The notes: generated by a model from the sequence alone, not told the origin. Positions 9,093 through 18,043 are shown, counted from the first letter of the stretch. The stretch is 64,000 nucleotides of DNA from Candidatus Bathyarchaeota archaeon (GCA_029881805.1 JAOULW010000003.1:1-64000), one strand, 5' to 3'. Numbers and translations are program-made.

Positions 9093-10131
9093 CAGCGGAT
9101 TCACCAGTTCTCATTTCAGCCGAAAAATCTATTTCAGAATGACAGGCAACGAAATGCCCATCTTTTTCGACAAGATTTGGCTCTACTTTCCTACACTTTT
9201 CTTTTGCATATTTGCATCTCGGATGAAAACGGCAACCAAGTGGAATATTTATGGGGCTTGGAACATCCCCCTCTAGAAGTATCTCCTTCTTTTTTGCCTC
9301 TGGGTTTGGCACGGGTATAGCCGCCATAAGCTGAAATGTATAGGGGTGTTTGGGGTTGCGATAGATAGTGTTTTTGTCCGCCAACTCGACTATCTTGCCC
9401 AGATACATGACTGCGACTCTGTTACTCATGTGATGGACGACGGCCAAGTTGTGAGTGATGAACATATAAGTTAAATTGAGATCTTTTTGAAGATCCTTAA
9501 GTAGGTTGAGAACTGATGCTTGGACAGAAACGTCGAGGAAGGATGTGGGTTCATCTAATATTAGGAATTCAGCGTTCGCAACAAGAGCCCGCGCTACTGC
9601 TATTCTTTGTCTTTGACCGCCGCTAAATTCGTGTGGAAAACGGTATAAATGCTCCTCGTCCAATCCGACCTTTCTGAGAAGCTTCAGAGATTTTTCGGTG
9701 GCTTCAGATTTACTTTTCACAACACCATGAATATGCATTGCCTCGCGCAATAGCGAACTGACAGTTTGTCTAGGGTCCAAAGAGGCGTATGGATCCTGAA
9801 AGATTATCTGCACTTTCTGACGCAAAGTTTTCATTTGTTGTCTATTTGCCTTTGGTATGTTTATGCCATCGAAACGGACCTCACCCGCTGTTGGTTTTAC
9901 CAGCCTCAGAATAGCCCTAGCAAGGGTGGTTTTGCCGGAGCCAGATTCACCCACAACTCCTAGAGTTTCATTTTTTTTCACACTAAAGCTGACTCCATCA
10001 ACAGCTTTTACGTGTCCTATTGTCTTTTGAATGACACCACTCTTTATTGGAAACCATACCTTCAGGTTTTTGACAACTAGTGGATCGATTGTTTTGACTG
10101 CATTTTTAGTAGAGATAACATGCGACCTCAT
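9085..10131 (-). CDS. oppF: Oligopeptide/dipeptide ABC importer, ATP-binding protein (OppF-like)
   Basis: One of two ATPases that power the peptide importer on the inner face of the membrane. About 348 residues from ATG 10131. Walker A GESGSGKTT, Q-loop IIFQDPYASLDPRQTV, signature FSGGQRQRI and Walker B FLILDEPTSFLD with the H-loop THNLAVVHHM are all intact. The C-terminal oligopeptide-transporter extension (GCRFHPRCKYAKEKC) carries the cysteines found in Opp/Dpp ATPases that can bind an iron-sulfur cluster. The first ATG of the open frame (10188) lies deep inside oppD; ATG 10131 has AGGAC just before it and overlaps oppD by 26 nt. Which peptides are carried is not evident. Confidence 0.93.
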   Translation of the reverse strand: MRSHVISTKNAVKTIDPLVVKNLKVWFPIKSGVIQKTIGHVKAVDGVSFSVKKNETLGVVGESGSGKTTLARAILRLVKPTAGEVRFDGINIPKANRQQMKTLRQKVQIIFQDPYASLDPRQTVSSLLREAMHIHGVVKSKSEATEKSLKLLRKVGLDEEHLYRFPHEFSGGQRQRIAVARALVANAEFLILDEPTSFLDVSVQASVLNLLKDLQKDLNLTYMFITHNLAVVHHMSNRVAVMYLGKIVELADKNTIYRNPKHPYTFQLMAAIPVPNPEAKKKEILLEGDVPSPINIPLGCRFHPRCKYAKEKCRKVEPNLVEKDGHFVACHSEIDFSAEMRTGESADG

Positions 10132-11200
10132 GTCCTTTCTCAACCTCCTTGAGTCTAGGCCTCTTTTTAGTGCATGCGTCCATGGCATATTTGCATCTTG
10201 GGTGAAAACGGCAGCCGGGTGGAGGATCGATCATTTCCGGAACAGTTCCAGGTATAGCTTCTAATCTGCTCGTCGGATTTTCTATGTTCGGTATCGCCTT
10301 CAGAAGCATTTGGGCATAGGGGTGGAAGGGTCTTCTAAACAACACTACACTAGAAGCAACTTCTACAACATTTCCACCATACATGACAGCTATTCTGTCA
10401 GCCGTTTCAGCAGCCACTGAAAGATCATGAGTGATCATCAAAGTTGACGCGTCAATCTTGTCCCTGAGCTCTTTAAGCAAATGAAGTATTTGAGCTTGAA
10501 TTGTTACATCCAAGGCTGTTGTAATTTCGTCAGCTATAAAAATGGAAGGCCTTCTAGCGAGAGCCATGGCAATCATCGCCCTTTGTCGCATGCCACCAGA
10601 AAGTTCAAAGGGATACTGCTTCAAAATTCTTTCTTGATCTGGAAGTTTAACCAAACTCAAGATAGCAGCGCATAGTCTCTTGGCAATTCTTTTGGTTTCT
10701 CGCCTTGAAATCTTCAAATTCTTAGGTTCAGTTGCAGAATCATCCATTTTAATAAGGTCAGTAAAATCTAATTTCTGTTTTGGTTTCTCTATAGCTATGG
10801 CCTCGACCAGAAGATCTTTGTCCATAGTAACAACCTCTTCCAGTTGCGTTCCAATTGTTAAAACAGGGTTTAAGAACGTCATTGGATCCTGAAAGACTAT
10901 GGCCAGGTCGTGTGTCCTCAATATTCGCATTTCTTCTTTTGTTTTGTTTATTAGGTTGTCACCATCGAGGATTATTTCTCCTTCAAGAACAGAAGCATTT
11001 TCGGGTAATAGCCCTATTAGGGTTTGTACAGTTACTGATTTTCCGCAGCCAGATTCGCCTACAAGAGCGAGAACTTCTTTGCAACAGAGTTTCAAATCTA
11101 CTCCGTTTAGTGCTTTGACTTCCCCTCTGTAAGTGTGAAAATTGACTTTTAGATTTTTTATTTCAAGCACAGTATCTTTTGCATTTCTCTTGTCACTCAA
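10106..11200 (-). CDS. oppD: Oligopeptide/dipeptide ABC importer, ATP-binding protein (OppD-like)
   Basis: The second ATPase of the peptide importer, about 364 residues. Walker A is GESGCGKSVT, Q-loop AIVFQDPMTFLNPV, signature LSGGMRQRAMIA, Walker B IFIADEITTALD and H-loop THDLSVAAET. It ends with the Opp-type cysteine region (GCRFHPRCKYAMDACTKK). An unusual acidic/basic insert of about 60 residues sits between the Q-loop and the signature (from VVTMDKDLLVEA to KLPDQERIL), longer than in OppF. No ATG or GTG fits the junction with oppC; the best start is TTG 11200, 5 nt after the oppC stop, with AAGG upstream. Confidence 0.92.
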   Translation of the reverse strand: MSDKRNAKDTVLEIKNLKVNFHTYRGEVKALNGVDLKLCCKEVLALVGESGCGKSVTVQTLIGLLPENASVLEGEIILDGDNLINKTKEEMRILRTHDLAIVFQDPMTFLNPVLTIGTQLEEVVTMDKDLLVEAIAIEKPKQKLDFTDLIKMDDSATEPKNLKISRRETKRIAKRLCAAILSLVKLPDQERILKQYPFELSGGMRQRAMIAMALARRPSIFIADEITTALDVTIQAQILHLLKELRDKIDASTLMITHDLSVAAETADRIAVMYGGNVVEVASSVVLFRRPFHPYAQMLLKAIPNIENPTSRLEAIPGTVPEMIDPPPGCRFHPRCKYAMDACTKKRPRLKEVEKGHEVACYLY

Positions 11201-11205
11201 ATTGA

Positions 11206-12171
11206 TTACCTTCTTAGTCTCGGATCCAAGACGTCTCTTAATCCGTCGCCTACGAGGTTGAAGGCTAGTGATATTATTAGCATTGTCAATCCTGAGAAGA
11301 GTATTACCCATGGAGCGCTGAAAATGGCATTGTACCCGTCAGCCGCAAGATTTCCCAGTTCTGGAAGAGATTTGCTAGGTGAAAATCCTAGAAACATCAA
11401 AGCCGAAAAAGTCAAAATTACACCACCCAAATCCATTGTTGCTTGTACAAGTATAGGGTAGATTGCATTCAGCATGACATGTCTAAAGAGAACCCGCAGG
11501 TGACCAGCTCCCAAAGCCTTCAATGCTTCAACGTACGGCTTTTCTTTTTCACTTAATACTTGGCCGCGCATGAGCCTGACGTAGGGGGGCCACCAAACCA
11601 AGATAATTGCAAATTGCAAAGTTTCGATTGATCGGCCAAACATCGATGCGAAAACCAATGCCAAAACTAATCCTGGAAAGGCAAAGAAGACATCTGTAAT
11701 TCTGAGCACAGCTTCATCAAAGATGCCTCCTGCATACCCAGCTAGGGCGCCTAAAGTAGTGCCCAAAAGAGCTGCTACGACCACTATAATAAAGGCATTA
11801 TAAAGATCTACTGGTAACGCAAGAATTATCATGCTCAGTAGATCTCGACCCCAGCCATCCGTTCCTAGATAGAAAAATTCTGGACCATCATGCAAAGCTA
11901 TGTCAGGGCCCCAAACTATAGGGTGATTCGCACTCCACATGTACTTTCTTTCGAAAGGATATGATCCACCTGTATATCCTTCAGTGGTAGCCAGTCTTGG
12001 ATCTACTATGAAGTTCGCCAACAAGGCTACTATGATAAAAAACAAGGAAATTATCGTGCCCGTCATTACGAGTGGGTTTTTTCTAAAAAGATGTATCATG
12101 TATTTTATGTCTGCCAGTCTTGCTTCCCATTCGCCTCTTCTAACTTCTGAGTCTTTTTGCATTCCATGCAC
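11206..12171 (-). CDS. oppC: Peptide ABC importer, permease (OppC/DppC-like)
   Basis: A 321-residue membrane protein with about six helices and the periplasmic-type loop after the first helix, as in OppC. The cytoplasmic EAA coupling motif that contacts the ATPase is YVEALKALGAGHLRVLFRHVMLN. The N-terminal ~25 residues are cytoplasmic and charged. It starts at ATG 12171, 1 nt after the oppB stop, and ends 5 nt before oppD, so it is an operon member. It pairs with OppB to form the translocation channel. Confidence 0.93.
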   Translation of the reverse strand: MHGMQKDSEVRRGEWEARLADIKYMIHLFRKNPLVMTGTIISLFFIIVALLANFIVDPRLATTEGYTGGSYPFERKYMWSANHPIVWGPDIALHDGPEFFYLGTDGWGRDLLSMIILALPVDLYNAFIIVVVAALLGTTLGALAGYAGGIFDEAVLRITDVFFAFPGLVLALVFASMFGRSIETLQFAIILVWWPPYVRLMRGQVLSEKEKPYVEALKALGAGHLRVLFRHVMLNAIYPILVQATMDLGGVILTFSALMFLGFSPSKSLPELGNLAADGYNAIFSAPWVILFSGLTMLIISLAFNLVGDGLRDVLDPRLRR

Positions 12172-12172
12172 C

Positions 12173-13198
12173 TCAATACTTTATCCTCGGGTCAAGAAAG
12201 GCGTAGGCAACGTCTACTGCCAGATTGGCAAGGACAATTATTGTCGCAAAAACAAGACTGTAAAGCAGTATGAAATTGCTATCCCCTTGTCCAACAGCTA
12301 GCAACGCTGCCTGACCAACGCCAGGCCAAGAGAAAACATATTCAGTAATCATGGCACCGCCAAGAAGACTGGCAAAGAAAATTCCTGTAAGGGTCACGGC
12401 GGGGATTAAAGCGTTCTTTAACGCATGCCGGTAGATTACAACCCTTTCCCTGAGGCCTTTTGATCTTGCCATTGTAATGTAATCCTGTCTTAGAACTTCT
12501 AGCATGCTTGCTCTGACTATTCTTGCAAGGAAACCTAAGCTTATGAATGAAAGGCTGATGGATGGCAAAATCAAATGAACAAACTCGTTCCATACAAATC
12601 CAAGGTTGCCGGTCAGCAACCCATCTAAAATCGGTAGACCTGTGATGCGTGTAGCAATACTGGGAGCCCCACTGCTTGGGAGATTAGGTAGACCCCACAA
12701 GGAGAAGTAGTAGAAGAAGACCAATTGCAGGAGAAATCCGAACCAGTATGATGGAGTGGAGTATCCTGCTAAGGCTATTATTCGAGATATATGATCAGGA
12801 AGCTTATTGTTCTTTACCGCTGAGATTATTCCTAGCGGTATTCCAATACTGATGGTTAAGATGGTTGCGAAAACAGCTAACTCAACCGTGCGGGGAAAGC
12901 GATTAAAGAAAACTCTGTTCGCAGGCAGACCTAGTCCCCATGTTCCTGTAAGTCCCCACTCTCCGTTAAACACGTCCCTAAACCAATAAAAGTACTGCTC
13001 ATGTAAAGGCCTGTCAAATCCGTGGGCTTTTATCACTTCTTCTATCTGTTCTGCAGTCATTTTTTCATTAATGTAAGGTGCCCAAGGAGCAAAACCTCTT
13101 TCAAAGCCTCGTGTCAAATAGAAGATCAATACGCTGACGGCTAGCAATACAAAAACCAGTAAGATCAAACGTCGAATTATGTATTCGTATAGTTTCAT
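12173..13198 (-). CDS. oppB: Peptide ABC importer, permease (OppB/DppB-like)
   Basis: A 341-residue permease with the OppB hallmarks: helix 1 at YIIRRLILLVFVLLAVSVLIF, a long outside segment, and the EAA loop YITMARSKGLRERVVIYRHALKNALIP. The last helices end in LAVDVAYAFLDPRIKY, the typical family C-terminus. A TATA-like CTTTTATATTG near 13246-13256 on the minus strand would start transcription about 25 nt before the ATG, so oppBCDF-plus-small-protein can be transcribed apart from the upstream binding-protein gene. Confidence 0.93.
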   Translation of the reverse strand: MKLYEYIIRRLILLVFVLLAVSVLIFYLTRGFERGFAPWAPYINEKMTAEQIEEVIKAHGFDRPLHEQYFYWFRDVFNGEWGLTGTWGLGLPANRVFFNRFPRTVELAVFATILTISIGIPLGIISAVKNNKLPDHISRIIALAGYSTPSYWFGFLLQLVFFYYFSLWGLPNLPSSGAPSIATRITGLPILDGLLTGNLGFVWNEFVHLILPSISLSFISLGFLARIVRASMLEVLRQDYITMARSKGLRERVVIYRHALKNALIPAVTLTGIFFASLLGGAMITEYVFSWPGVGQAALLAVGQGDSNFILLYSLVFATIIVLANLAVDVAYAFLDPRIKY

Positions 13199-13308
13199 TC
13201 ATATAACCTTGCGATTTTAGTCATAGAAACCACAGACAAGTCTCAATATAAAAGCCTATCTGAATATCAATGCCTGCTGACAATTTCAAGAAAAAAGAGG
13301 GATTAAGT

Positions 13309-15585
13309 TTATGGCTGCTCGTAGTACATTGCTGACCAAAGGTCTACTCCGTATACTGGGTTCACGTACCATCCTTTTAGCCATGAGGAACGCGTAAAGT
13401 ACTCGGTGTCATGCCACCAAACCATGTACATCACGAGCTCATTGGCAATAGTGTTCATTTGGTTGCTTATTTCCACGAGTCTTGTAAAGTTTCCTTCCTC
13501 GTCCGCGGCGACTGCCTGATCATACAGATCGTCCAGTCCTGTTACGTTCCACAGGTTCCACGACGGATAGGTGCCTCGAGAATAGTACATTGGCATTAAC
13601 CAGTTGAGTACGTGGTTGTAGTCGGCTATCCACCCGCCCATGTAACCATCGATTTGATGTCTTGAAGCTAACGTGTATTGCTGACCGCCAGGCACGATGA
13701 CGACACGAAATTCTAAGCCTGATCTTGTTCCTGTTATGCTTCGAGTTATTAGGTTCAGGTTATCAGTTAATGTTGTCAGGACCTGTTGGAATGTGTTTGC
13801 TCCGCTTTGCACATATATTTCAACCACTTTAGGATATGCTGTGCCGAATCTGTTATCGACCACTCCTGCGGGTATTTCTGTGCCGTTGTAGAAGTACATG
13901 TCGTAGTCCGTGCTGTTCAGTGGATTTGCATATGCGTCCTCGAGCAGTTCTCGTGTTCTTGTCAGGTTAAAGGAAAATGTAGGTGTGATACTTGGGTTGT
14001 ATGAACCTTCTGGGAATGTTCCTGGTGGAACTATGTTGTTTGCCAAGATGCTTAATCGGTTGTTGACGTATATGTTCATGTGCGTCATGTTAACCGCGCA
14101 AGCTACGGCCATTCTGATTCGCCAGTCGGAGAACGGCTGCCAGGATTTGTATGATCCATCTACGTTTGTGACGTTTGTGTTGAAGTCTATCCACCATGTG
14201 TTCAATGTGGGAACAACGCCGTGGACCGTCACACCAGCTATTATTGATTGTAGAATCCCTTGATCAAGCCATGTATCCCTGTCGACCACTGAGTAAATGT
14301 CTGTTTCTGATACAGCGATAGCTGTTGATGCTCCTTGTCTCAAGTTTAGCAATCGTGTTGCGAAGCTTGCGGTGTAAATATATTCTATTGTTGCAATTCT
14401 TGTCTTTCCAGTCGGCGGCAGATTCATATTGCCTGGTCCGCCCCAGTAGTTGTTGTAAGCTTTCAACACTATTTTGTAGGTCGATGTATCCACGCTTTCA
14501 ACATAGTAGGCGCCTGTGCCGAATTTCCAGCCAGTTTCCGGAAGATTGAAGTATGTGTCACCAACCCCTGCCATGTGAACAAGATATTTTGTGAGGTTGT
14601 ATTGTGGTTGCTGTTCAGCCGCAAAATTCCAAGCATGATACGCGTAATCTTTCGTAATAGTTTCTGTAGGTGAAACGATGCCTGCCCAAGTACCCGCGAG
14701 TATGACAAGCAGTTGTGATGTCGGTGTCGCAAGGTTAAGCCTTATTGTGTAATTGTCAATTATTTCTACGAAATTCAGGTCCAAAACCGACTTTACCCAG
14801 TCTTCGTCATAGGATGGATCAGCACCCAATGCAGTGAAGTAATCTCCATCAGGGTCGACCAATTGCTGGACCATCCATGCTGCTTGGCTTCCGCGTACAC
14901 CAGTGCCGCTTGTTCCATCCATCACAAAAAGTCTGTTAAGACTGAACCACACTGCTGTGGCGTTGAATGGTGTTCCATCTTGGAAGGTTATCCCTTGTCT
15001 CAACGCAAAATCATATGTGGTCTCATTTACCATTGTCCAGCTACTTGCCAACCATGGAATCAGATCTGTGGCGCTGCTCTTGTTATACCACATGAGCGTT
15101 TCAACGCTGTGCCAAAGTATCCAATAGTCATATTGATAGTATGAAACGTGGGGATCGAGCCACTGGAACGTTGCGCCAGCTTCATAAACCAATTTGTTCT
15201 CTGTAACGAAAGTCGGAGTTGGTAATGGTGTTTTTGTGATAAGAGCGTTAGCAGTATATGTCTGTGCATCTGTTGCACTGACAGTCGTAGAGTAAGTCTG
15301 ATAACCTGCCGCAGTAATCGCAAGCGTATAAGTACCTAAAGGCACGGCCAAGGAGTAATTTCCGTCTGGACCGGAAGTGGCGACGTATCCATCAGCAGCC
15401 ACAGTAGCACCAGAAATAGTAACGTTTGTAGCTGAATCTTTAATCACTCCAGTAATCATGGCAACTGGTCCTGCAGGTGGTGGTAGAGTAATGAAGTAGG
15501 CGACTGTTCCAACTAATCCCGCTGCTAGAATTATAACTGCCGATATTAAGATCATAATGTTTCTTGCAATGCCTTTCATATTCAT
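13309..15585 (-). CDS. Extracellular peptide-binding protein (SBP family 5) with N-terminal carboxypeptidase-regulatory-like domain
   Basis: The substrate-binding component of the adjacent importer, about 758 residues. It begins with a membrane anchor/signal helix (NIMILISAVIILAAGLVGTVAYF) and has no lipobox cysteine. Residues ~40-120 form an Ig-like carboxypeptidase-regulatory-type repeat (ITGVIKDSATNVTISGATV ... DGNYSLAVPLGTYTLAI ... GYQTYSTTV), then a short TP-rich linker. The family 5 SBP fold follows: LVYEAGATFQWLDPH, WLASSWTMVNETTYDFALRQG, FQDGTPFNATAVWFSLNR. The extra domain is not part of ordinary OppA/DppA and may lift the binding domain through the S-layer. The ATG at 15585 fits the TATA box at 15622-15631; an upstream GTG (15606) would precede the expected transcript start. 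Confidence 0.9.
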   Translation of the reverse strand: MNMKGIARNIMILISAVIILAAGLVGTVAYFITLPPPAGPVAMITGVIKDSATNVTISGATVAADGYVATSGPDGNYSLAVPLGTYTLAITAAGYQTYSTTVSATDAQTYTANALITKTPLPTPTFVTENKLVYEAGATFQWLDPHVSYYQYDYWILWHSVETLMWYNKSSATDLIPWLASSWTMVNETTYDFALRQGITFQDGTPFNATAVWFSLNRLFVMDGTSGTGVRGSQAAWMVQQLVDPDGDYFTALGADPSYDEDWVKSVLDLNFVEIIDNYTIRLNLATPTSQLLVILAGTWAGIVSPTETITKDYAYHAWNFAAEQQPQYNLTKYLVHMAGVGDTYFNLPETGWKFGTGAYYVESVDTSTYKIVLKAYNNYWGGPGNMNLPPTGKTRIATIEYIYTASFATRLLNLRQGASTAIAVSETDIYSVVDRDTWLDQGILQSIIAGVTVHGVVPTLNTWWIDFNTNVTNVDGSYKSWQPFSDWRIRMAVACAVNMTHMNIYVNNRLSILANNIVPPGTFPEGSYNPSITPTFSFNLTRTRELLEDAYANPLNSTDYDMYFYNGTEIPAGVVDNRFGTAYPKVVEIYVQSGANTFQQVLTTLTDNLNLITRSITGTRSGLEFRVVIVPGGQQYTLASRHQIDGYMGGWIADYNHVLNWLMPMYYSRGTYPSWNLWNVTGLDDLYDQAVAADEEGNFTRLVEISNQMNTIANELVMYMVWWHDTEYFTRSSWLKGWYVNPVYGVDLWSAMYYEQP

Positions 15586-15621
15586 TTTTGAACCCTTCAG
15601 TTTCACTTATTCTATTGTAAC

Positions 15622-15631
15622 ATTATATAAA
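15622..15631 (-). promoter_or_regulatory. TATA box of the peptide-binding-protein gene
   Basis: The minus-strand TTTATATAAT is followed about 25 nt later by the predicted transcript start near 15600, giving a leader of about 15 nt to ATG 15585. This strong separate promoter is consistent with the binding protein being made in excess over the permease. Confidence 0.55.
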
Positions 15632-15807
15632 CTTTTATGCAATTAACCAACGTCGCTTCAAGGAGTAGATTCTAGAACCAAAATAAAGAAATGGCGATTC
15701 GTGCATTAGCATGTACAAAAAAATGTTAATCCATGCACGTTAATTGTAAACAAACTGTGAATTGATGTTTTTCAATTATAACCCATATGACATAAGAATA
15801 ATAGTTG

Positions 15808-16443
15808 TCATCTGTAGTCTTTAAGTGAAACCACATTTTCTGGAAGAGGCTTCATCTTCTCGCCACAGTAGGGGCAAGTCTTGAATTCTGGCAACAATGG
15901 TTTTCCACACGCAGGACAGGAATTCGAGAAATGAATCCTTTCCTCAACTTTTTTGATTTCTTTCTTAAGACTACTTAATTCAGTCTTTATTTTCTCCATA
16001 TTCTCTTTTAGCGGACGCAGTTCTTTAACATCCGCCCTAACATTGCACATCAAATCCTTAACTTGCCCAAGGATTTCGTTATCCGATTCTATGGTTTCAT
16101 ACATCGCATCAAGCAGTTCACTTTTGTCTTCGAGTAGTTGGGTTTCAACGGCACCTTGCTTCTTAGCGTCTGAAAGTATCTTGTTCAAAAAAGCCTCCAC
16201 AGGATTGTCGAAGGCTACGACGCACGTAATTCCCCAAAGAATAAAGGTTGACGCTGCGCTCACCCAAAAGTAGGCTATGGGTGTTATTAGTTGCAGTTTT
16301 CCGCCTAAAAAAGGATAGAGCTGAAGGAGCTTGATTTCATTGCTGAAAATCAACGCAGAAATTGCATCAATCAGATGTGCGAGAGCCATGAAAGTTAGAG
16401 AGCTAAAGATCCATACTGCTATCCCTTTTTTGCCCAATGACAT
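15808..16443 (-). CDS. Membrane protein with coiled coil and C-terminal zinc ribbon
   Basis: A 211-residue protein with three visible parts. Two transmembrane helices lie at about residues 9-32 and 52-80. A long charged coiled coil follows at ~85-170 (ELRPLKENMEKIKTELSSLKKEIKKVEERI). A zinc ribbon sits at ~175-200 (SCPACGKPLL ... FKTCPYCGEKM, two CxxC pairs). The ribbon and coiled coil should be cytoplasmic. I do not recognise a named family. It is divergent from the winged-helix cluster, and both promoters share the region with the palindrome at 16510-16529, suggesting common control. A role in membrane-linked signalling is possible but is inference only. Confidence 0.75.
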   Translation of the reverse strand: MSLGKKGIAVWIFSSLTFMALAHLIDAISALIFSNEIKLLQLYPFLGGKLQLITPIAYFWVSAASTFILWGITCVVAFDNPVEAFLNKILSDAKKQGAVETQLLEDKSELLDAMYETIESDNEILGQVKDLMCNVRADVKELRPLKENMEKIKTELSSLKKEIKKVEERIHFSNSCPACGKPLLPEFKTCPYCGEKMKPLPENVVSLKDYR

Positions 16444-16509
16444 TCCTCTTGCCTTAGCGTGAGCACAAAAACTAATTATGGTATCTTACTATTTAATACG
16501 ATATTCCTA

Positions 16510-16529
16510 ATCTCGACATATGTCGAGAT
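16510..16529. promoter_or_regulatory. Perfect 20-bp palindrome in a divergent promoter region
   Basis: ATCTCGACATATGTCGAGAT reads identically on both strands. It lies between the zinc-ribbon membrane gene (start 16443) and the winged-helix gene (start ~16598), about 30 nt before a TATA-like TTTATATT near 16557. This is the size and symmetry of an operator for a dimeric winged-helix regulator; one of the three neighbouring wHTH proteins is the obvious candidate (inference). The apparent ATG inside it (16520) is therefore unlikely to be a start codon. Confidence 0.6.
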
Positions 16530-16597
16530 ACGTAAATCCTAAAAGGAGTACCGTTGTTTATATTGTGTTGTTGATTTGCGTGGAGGGTCATTGGAGA

Positions 16598-17053
16598 TTG
16601 GAGGGAAACTTTGTCTTTCGCGTGAAATTGGGCGAGTACGAGGTTGAGATTTGTGGCGTTCGCGAGGAGGTTTTGAAGACAGTAGAGGACTTGCCTGATT
16701 TGATGGCTAGTGTCTACAGTGCATTTGAGAAGGTGAGGCCTAAGACCGTGACCACACTCACTGTAAAGTCAGAGGCGCCCAAAGAGGAAGTATCAGGTCA
16801 AAAATACCCAAAAATTTCGCGTACACAAGACTGTGATGAAGCTATCTTGAAGATTCTTGAAACAGATTGGGGAAAATGGCGACCGCGCAACATAGGGGAA
16901 CTGAAAGAGGCGTTGAAGGCTAACGGGCTGCAGTATTCAGGACGCGTTTTCGCTGGAGTTCTCTTAGGGCTTGTTAGGAAGAAAAAGGTCAGACGTTGGA
17001 AGACCGACGCGGGTCACGTGTACATACTTGCTGAAAAGGAGACATTAGCCTGA
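16598..17053 (+). CDS. Two-domain winged-helix protein, paralogue 1
   Basis: About 151 residues. The N-terminal module is a pair of short strands then a helix (FVFRVKLGEYEVEICGVREEVLKTVEDL). A low-complexity linker leads to a C-terminal winged-helix DNA-binding domain (residues ~85-150: AILKILETDWGKWRPRNIGELKEAL, then FAGVLLGLVRKKKVRRWK). TTG 16598 is preferred because GGAGGG lies 11 nt before it, a TATA-like box (16557) precedes it at the right distance, and the two downstream paralogues also begin right before the strand pair. The frame opens at ATG 16520, but that codon lies in the palindrome. It heads a three-gene set of paralogues and is probably a regulator or nucleoid-type DNA binder; the family is not one I can name. 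Confidence 0.75.
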   Translation: MEGNFVFRVKLGEYEVEICGVREEVLKTVEDLPDLMASVYSAFEKVRPKTVTTLTVKSEAPKEEVSGQKYPKISRTQDCDEAILKILETDWGKWRPRNIGELKEALKANGLQYSGRVFAGVLLGLVRKKKVRRWKTDAGHVYILAEKETLA

Positions 17054-17066
17054 GAGGAGATGCCGG

Positions 17067-17537
17067 ATGAAAAAAATTGAAGTGCGGATAAAGACGCCTT
17101 TCGGCGAAATTCTGATCGAAGGCGAAAACCCGCAAGAGATTCTCAGCATGCTTGGAACTTTTCCAGAAAATTTTATGGAGAAAATTGCAGATTTCGTTTC
17201 AAACCGGCTGATTCCTTCAGGGGTCCAGTTGAAAGGCATAGTTGAATTTACAACGGAAGGTCCTGTAATAGTGACTAGGGAGAAACTCACCCATTACGAG
17301 GCTATAGGCTTGACATTATACGCTTCAGAGGATAAAAAGGGCACGGCAGCGCAGATACATAAGCTTTTGGAATCAAGTGGAATAAAATCTATGGTTCCAG
17401 CCCGCTTGAATGAGATGACTAAGAGAGGTCAAGTTTTCAAGCCAGACCCTAGCAAGCCGGAGTTTAAGTTGACCATGCAGGGCGAGAGATGGATTGAAGA
17501 TGACGTTCTAGCCAAGCTTAGAGGCAAAATGAGTTGA
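17067..17537 (+). CDS. Two-domain winged-helix protein, paralogue 2
   Basis: 156 residues with the same architecture as its neighbours: a strand pair and helix at the N-terminus (IEVRIKTPFGEILIEGENPQEILSML), a middle segment with a strand pair (VEFTTEGPVIVTREKLTHYEAI), and a C-terminal winged helix (residues ~85-150: AAQIHKLLESSG, VPARLNEMTKRGQVFKP). The ATG at 17067 has GAGGAGATG just upstream. It follows paralogue 1 by 13 nt and overlaps paralogue 3 by 4 nt, so the three form an operon. The acidic strand pair looks like a small dimerisation or ligand domain (inference). Confidence 0.78.
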   Translation: MKKIEVRIKTPFGEILIEGENPQEILSMLGTFPENFMEKIADFVSNRLIPSGVQLKGIVEFTTEGPVIVTREKLTHYEAIGLTLYASEDKKGTAAQIHKLLESSGIKSMVPARLNEMTKRGQVFKPDPSKPEFKLTMQGERWIEDDVLAKLRGKMS

Positions 17538-18043
17538 CCGGACCAGCGGATAATATTCTAATCCAAGTAAAATACAAGGACGTTGAAAAGACTTTTTCTG
17601 GTAGTCCAGAAGAAGTTTGGTTGTTGTTGAACAAGTTTTTCAGGGAGTTTCTTCCTTCTTTTGAAATTGCGAGTAGACTTATGCTTAGTATTGATTTGCA
17701 GAAGCTTGCAAATGAATGCGACGGTATAATTGCTTTTTCAAAGGAAGGTCCTAACTTGCTGGTTTCTAAGACTAGGTTGACGGATAATGAAACATTGACT
17801 TTGTGGCTTCTAGCGGCATACGTGGGGTGCAAGTTGGGCTTTATTGGATGCGATTGTATCTCTAGGGAGGAGTTGCAGTCTAAGCTTGGAAAGAGTGCAA
17901 AAATTACGAGTACGCGTCTTGGAGAACTCGTTAAAAACGATATGGTTGTGAAGACTACTGATGATAAATACAGGATTACCACTTTTGGGATATTGCAGAT
18001 GCAGAAGGATTTTATTCCGAAAATAAAGGCGAAAATAGGTTAG
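17534..18043 (+). CDS. Two-domain winged-helix protein, paralogue 3
   Basis: 169 residues. The N-terminal module (NILIQVKYKDVEKTFSGSPEEVWLLLNKF) matches the strand-strand-helix of paralogues 1 and 2. The middle part (DGIIAFSKEGPNLLVSKTRLTDNETLTLWLLAAYVG) aligns with EGPVIVTREKLTHYEAIGL of paralogue 2. The C-terminal winged helix has SREELQSKLGKSAKITSTRLGELVKNDMV. Three cysteines (GCKLGFIGCDC) are unique to this copy. The start is TTG 17534, overlapping the stop of paralogue 2 (TTGA), with GAGG upstream. It is the last gene of the set; about 140 nt follow before the tRNA-like sequence. Confidence 0.76.
   Translation: MTGPADNILIQVKYKDVEKTFSGSPEEVWLLLNKFFREFLPSFEIASRLMLSIDLQKLANECDGIIAFSKEGPNLLVSKTRLTDNETLTLWLLAAYVGCKLGFIGCDCISREELQSKLGKSAKITSTRLGELVKNDMVVKTTDDKYRITTFGILQMQKDFIPKIKAKIG

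Noticed and set aside
16520-16597. ATG 16520 as start of the first winged-helix gene
   Set aside because: It lies inside the perfect palindrome and before the likely promoter; the added residues do not match the paralogues.
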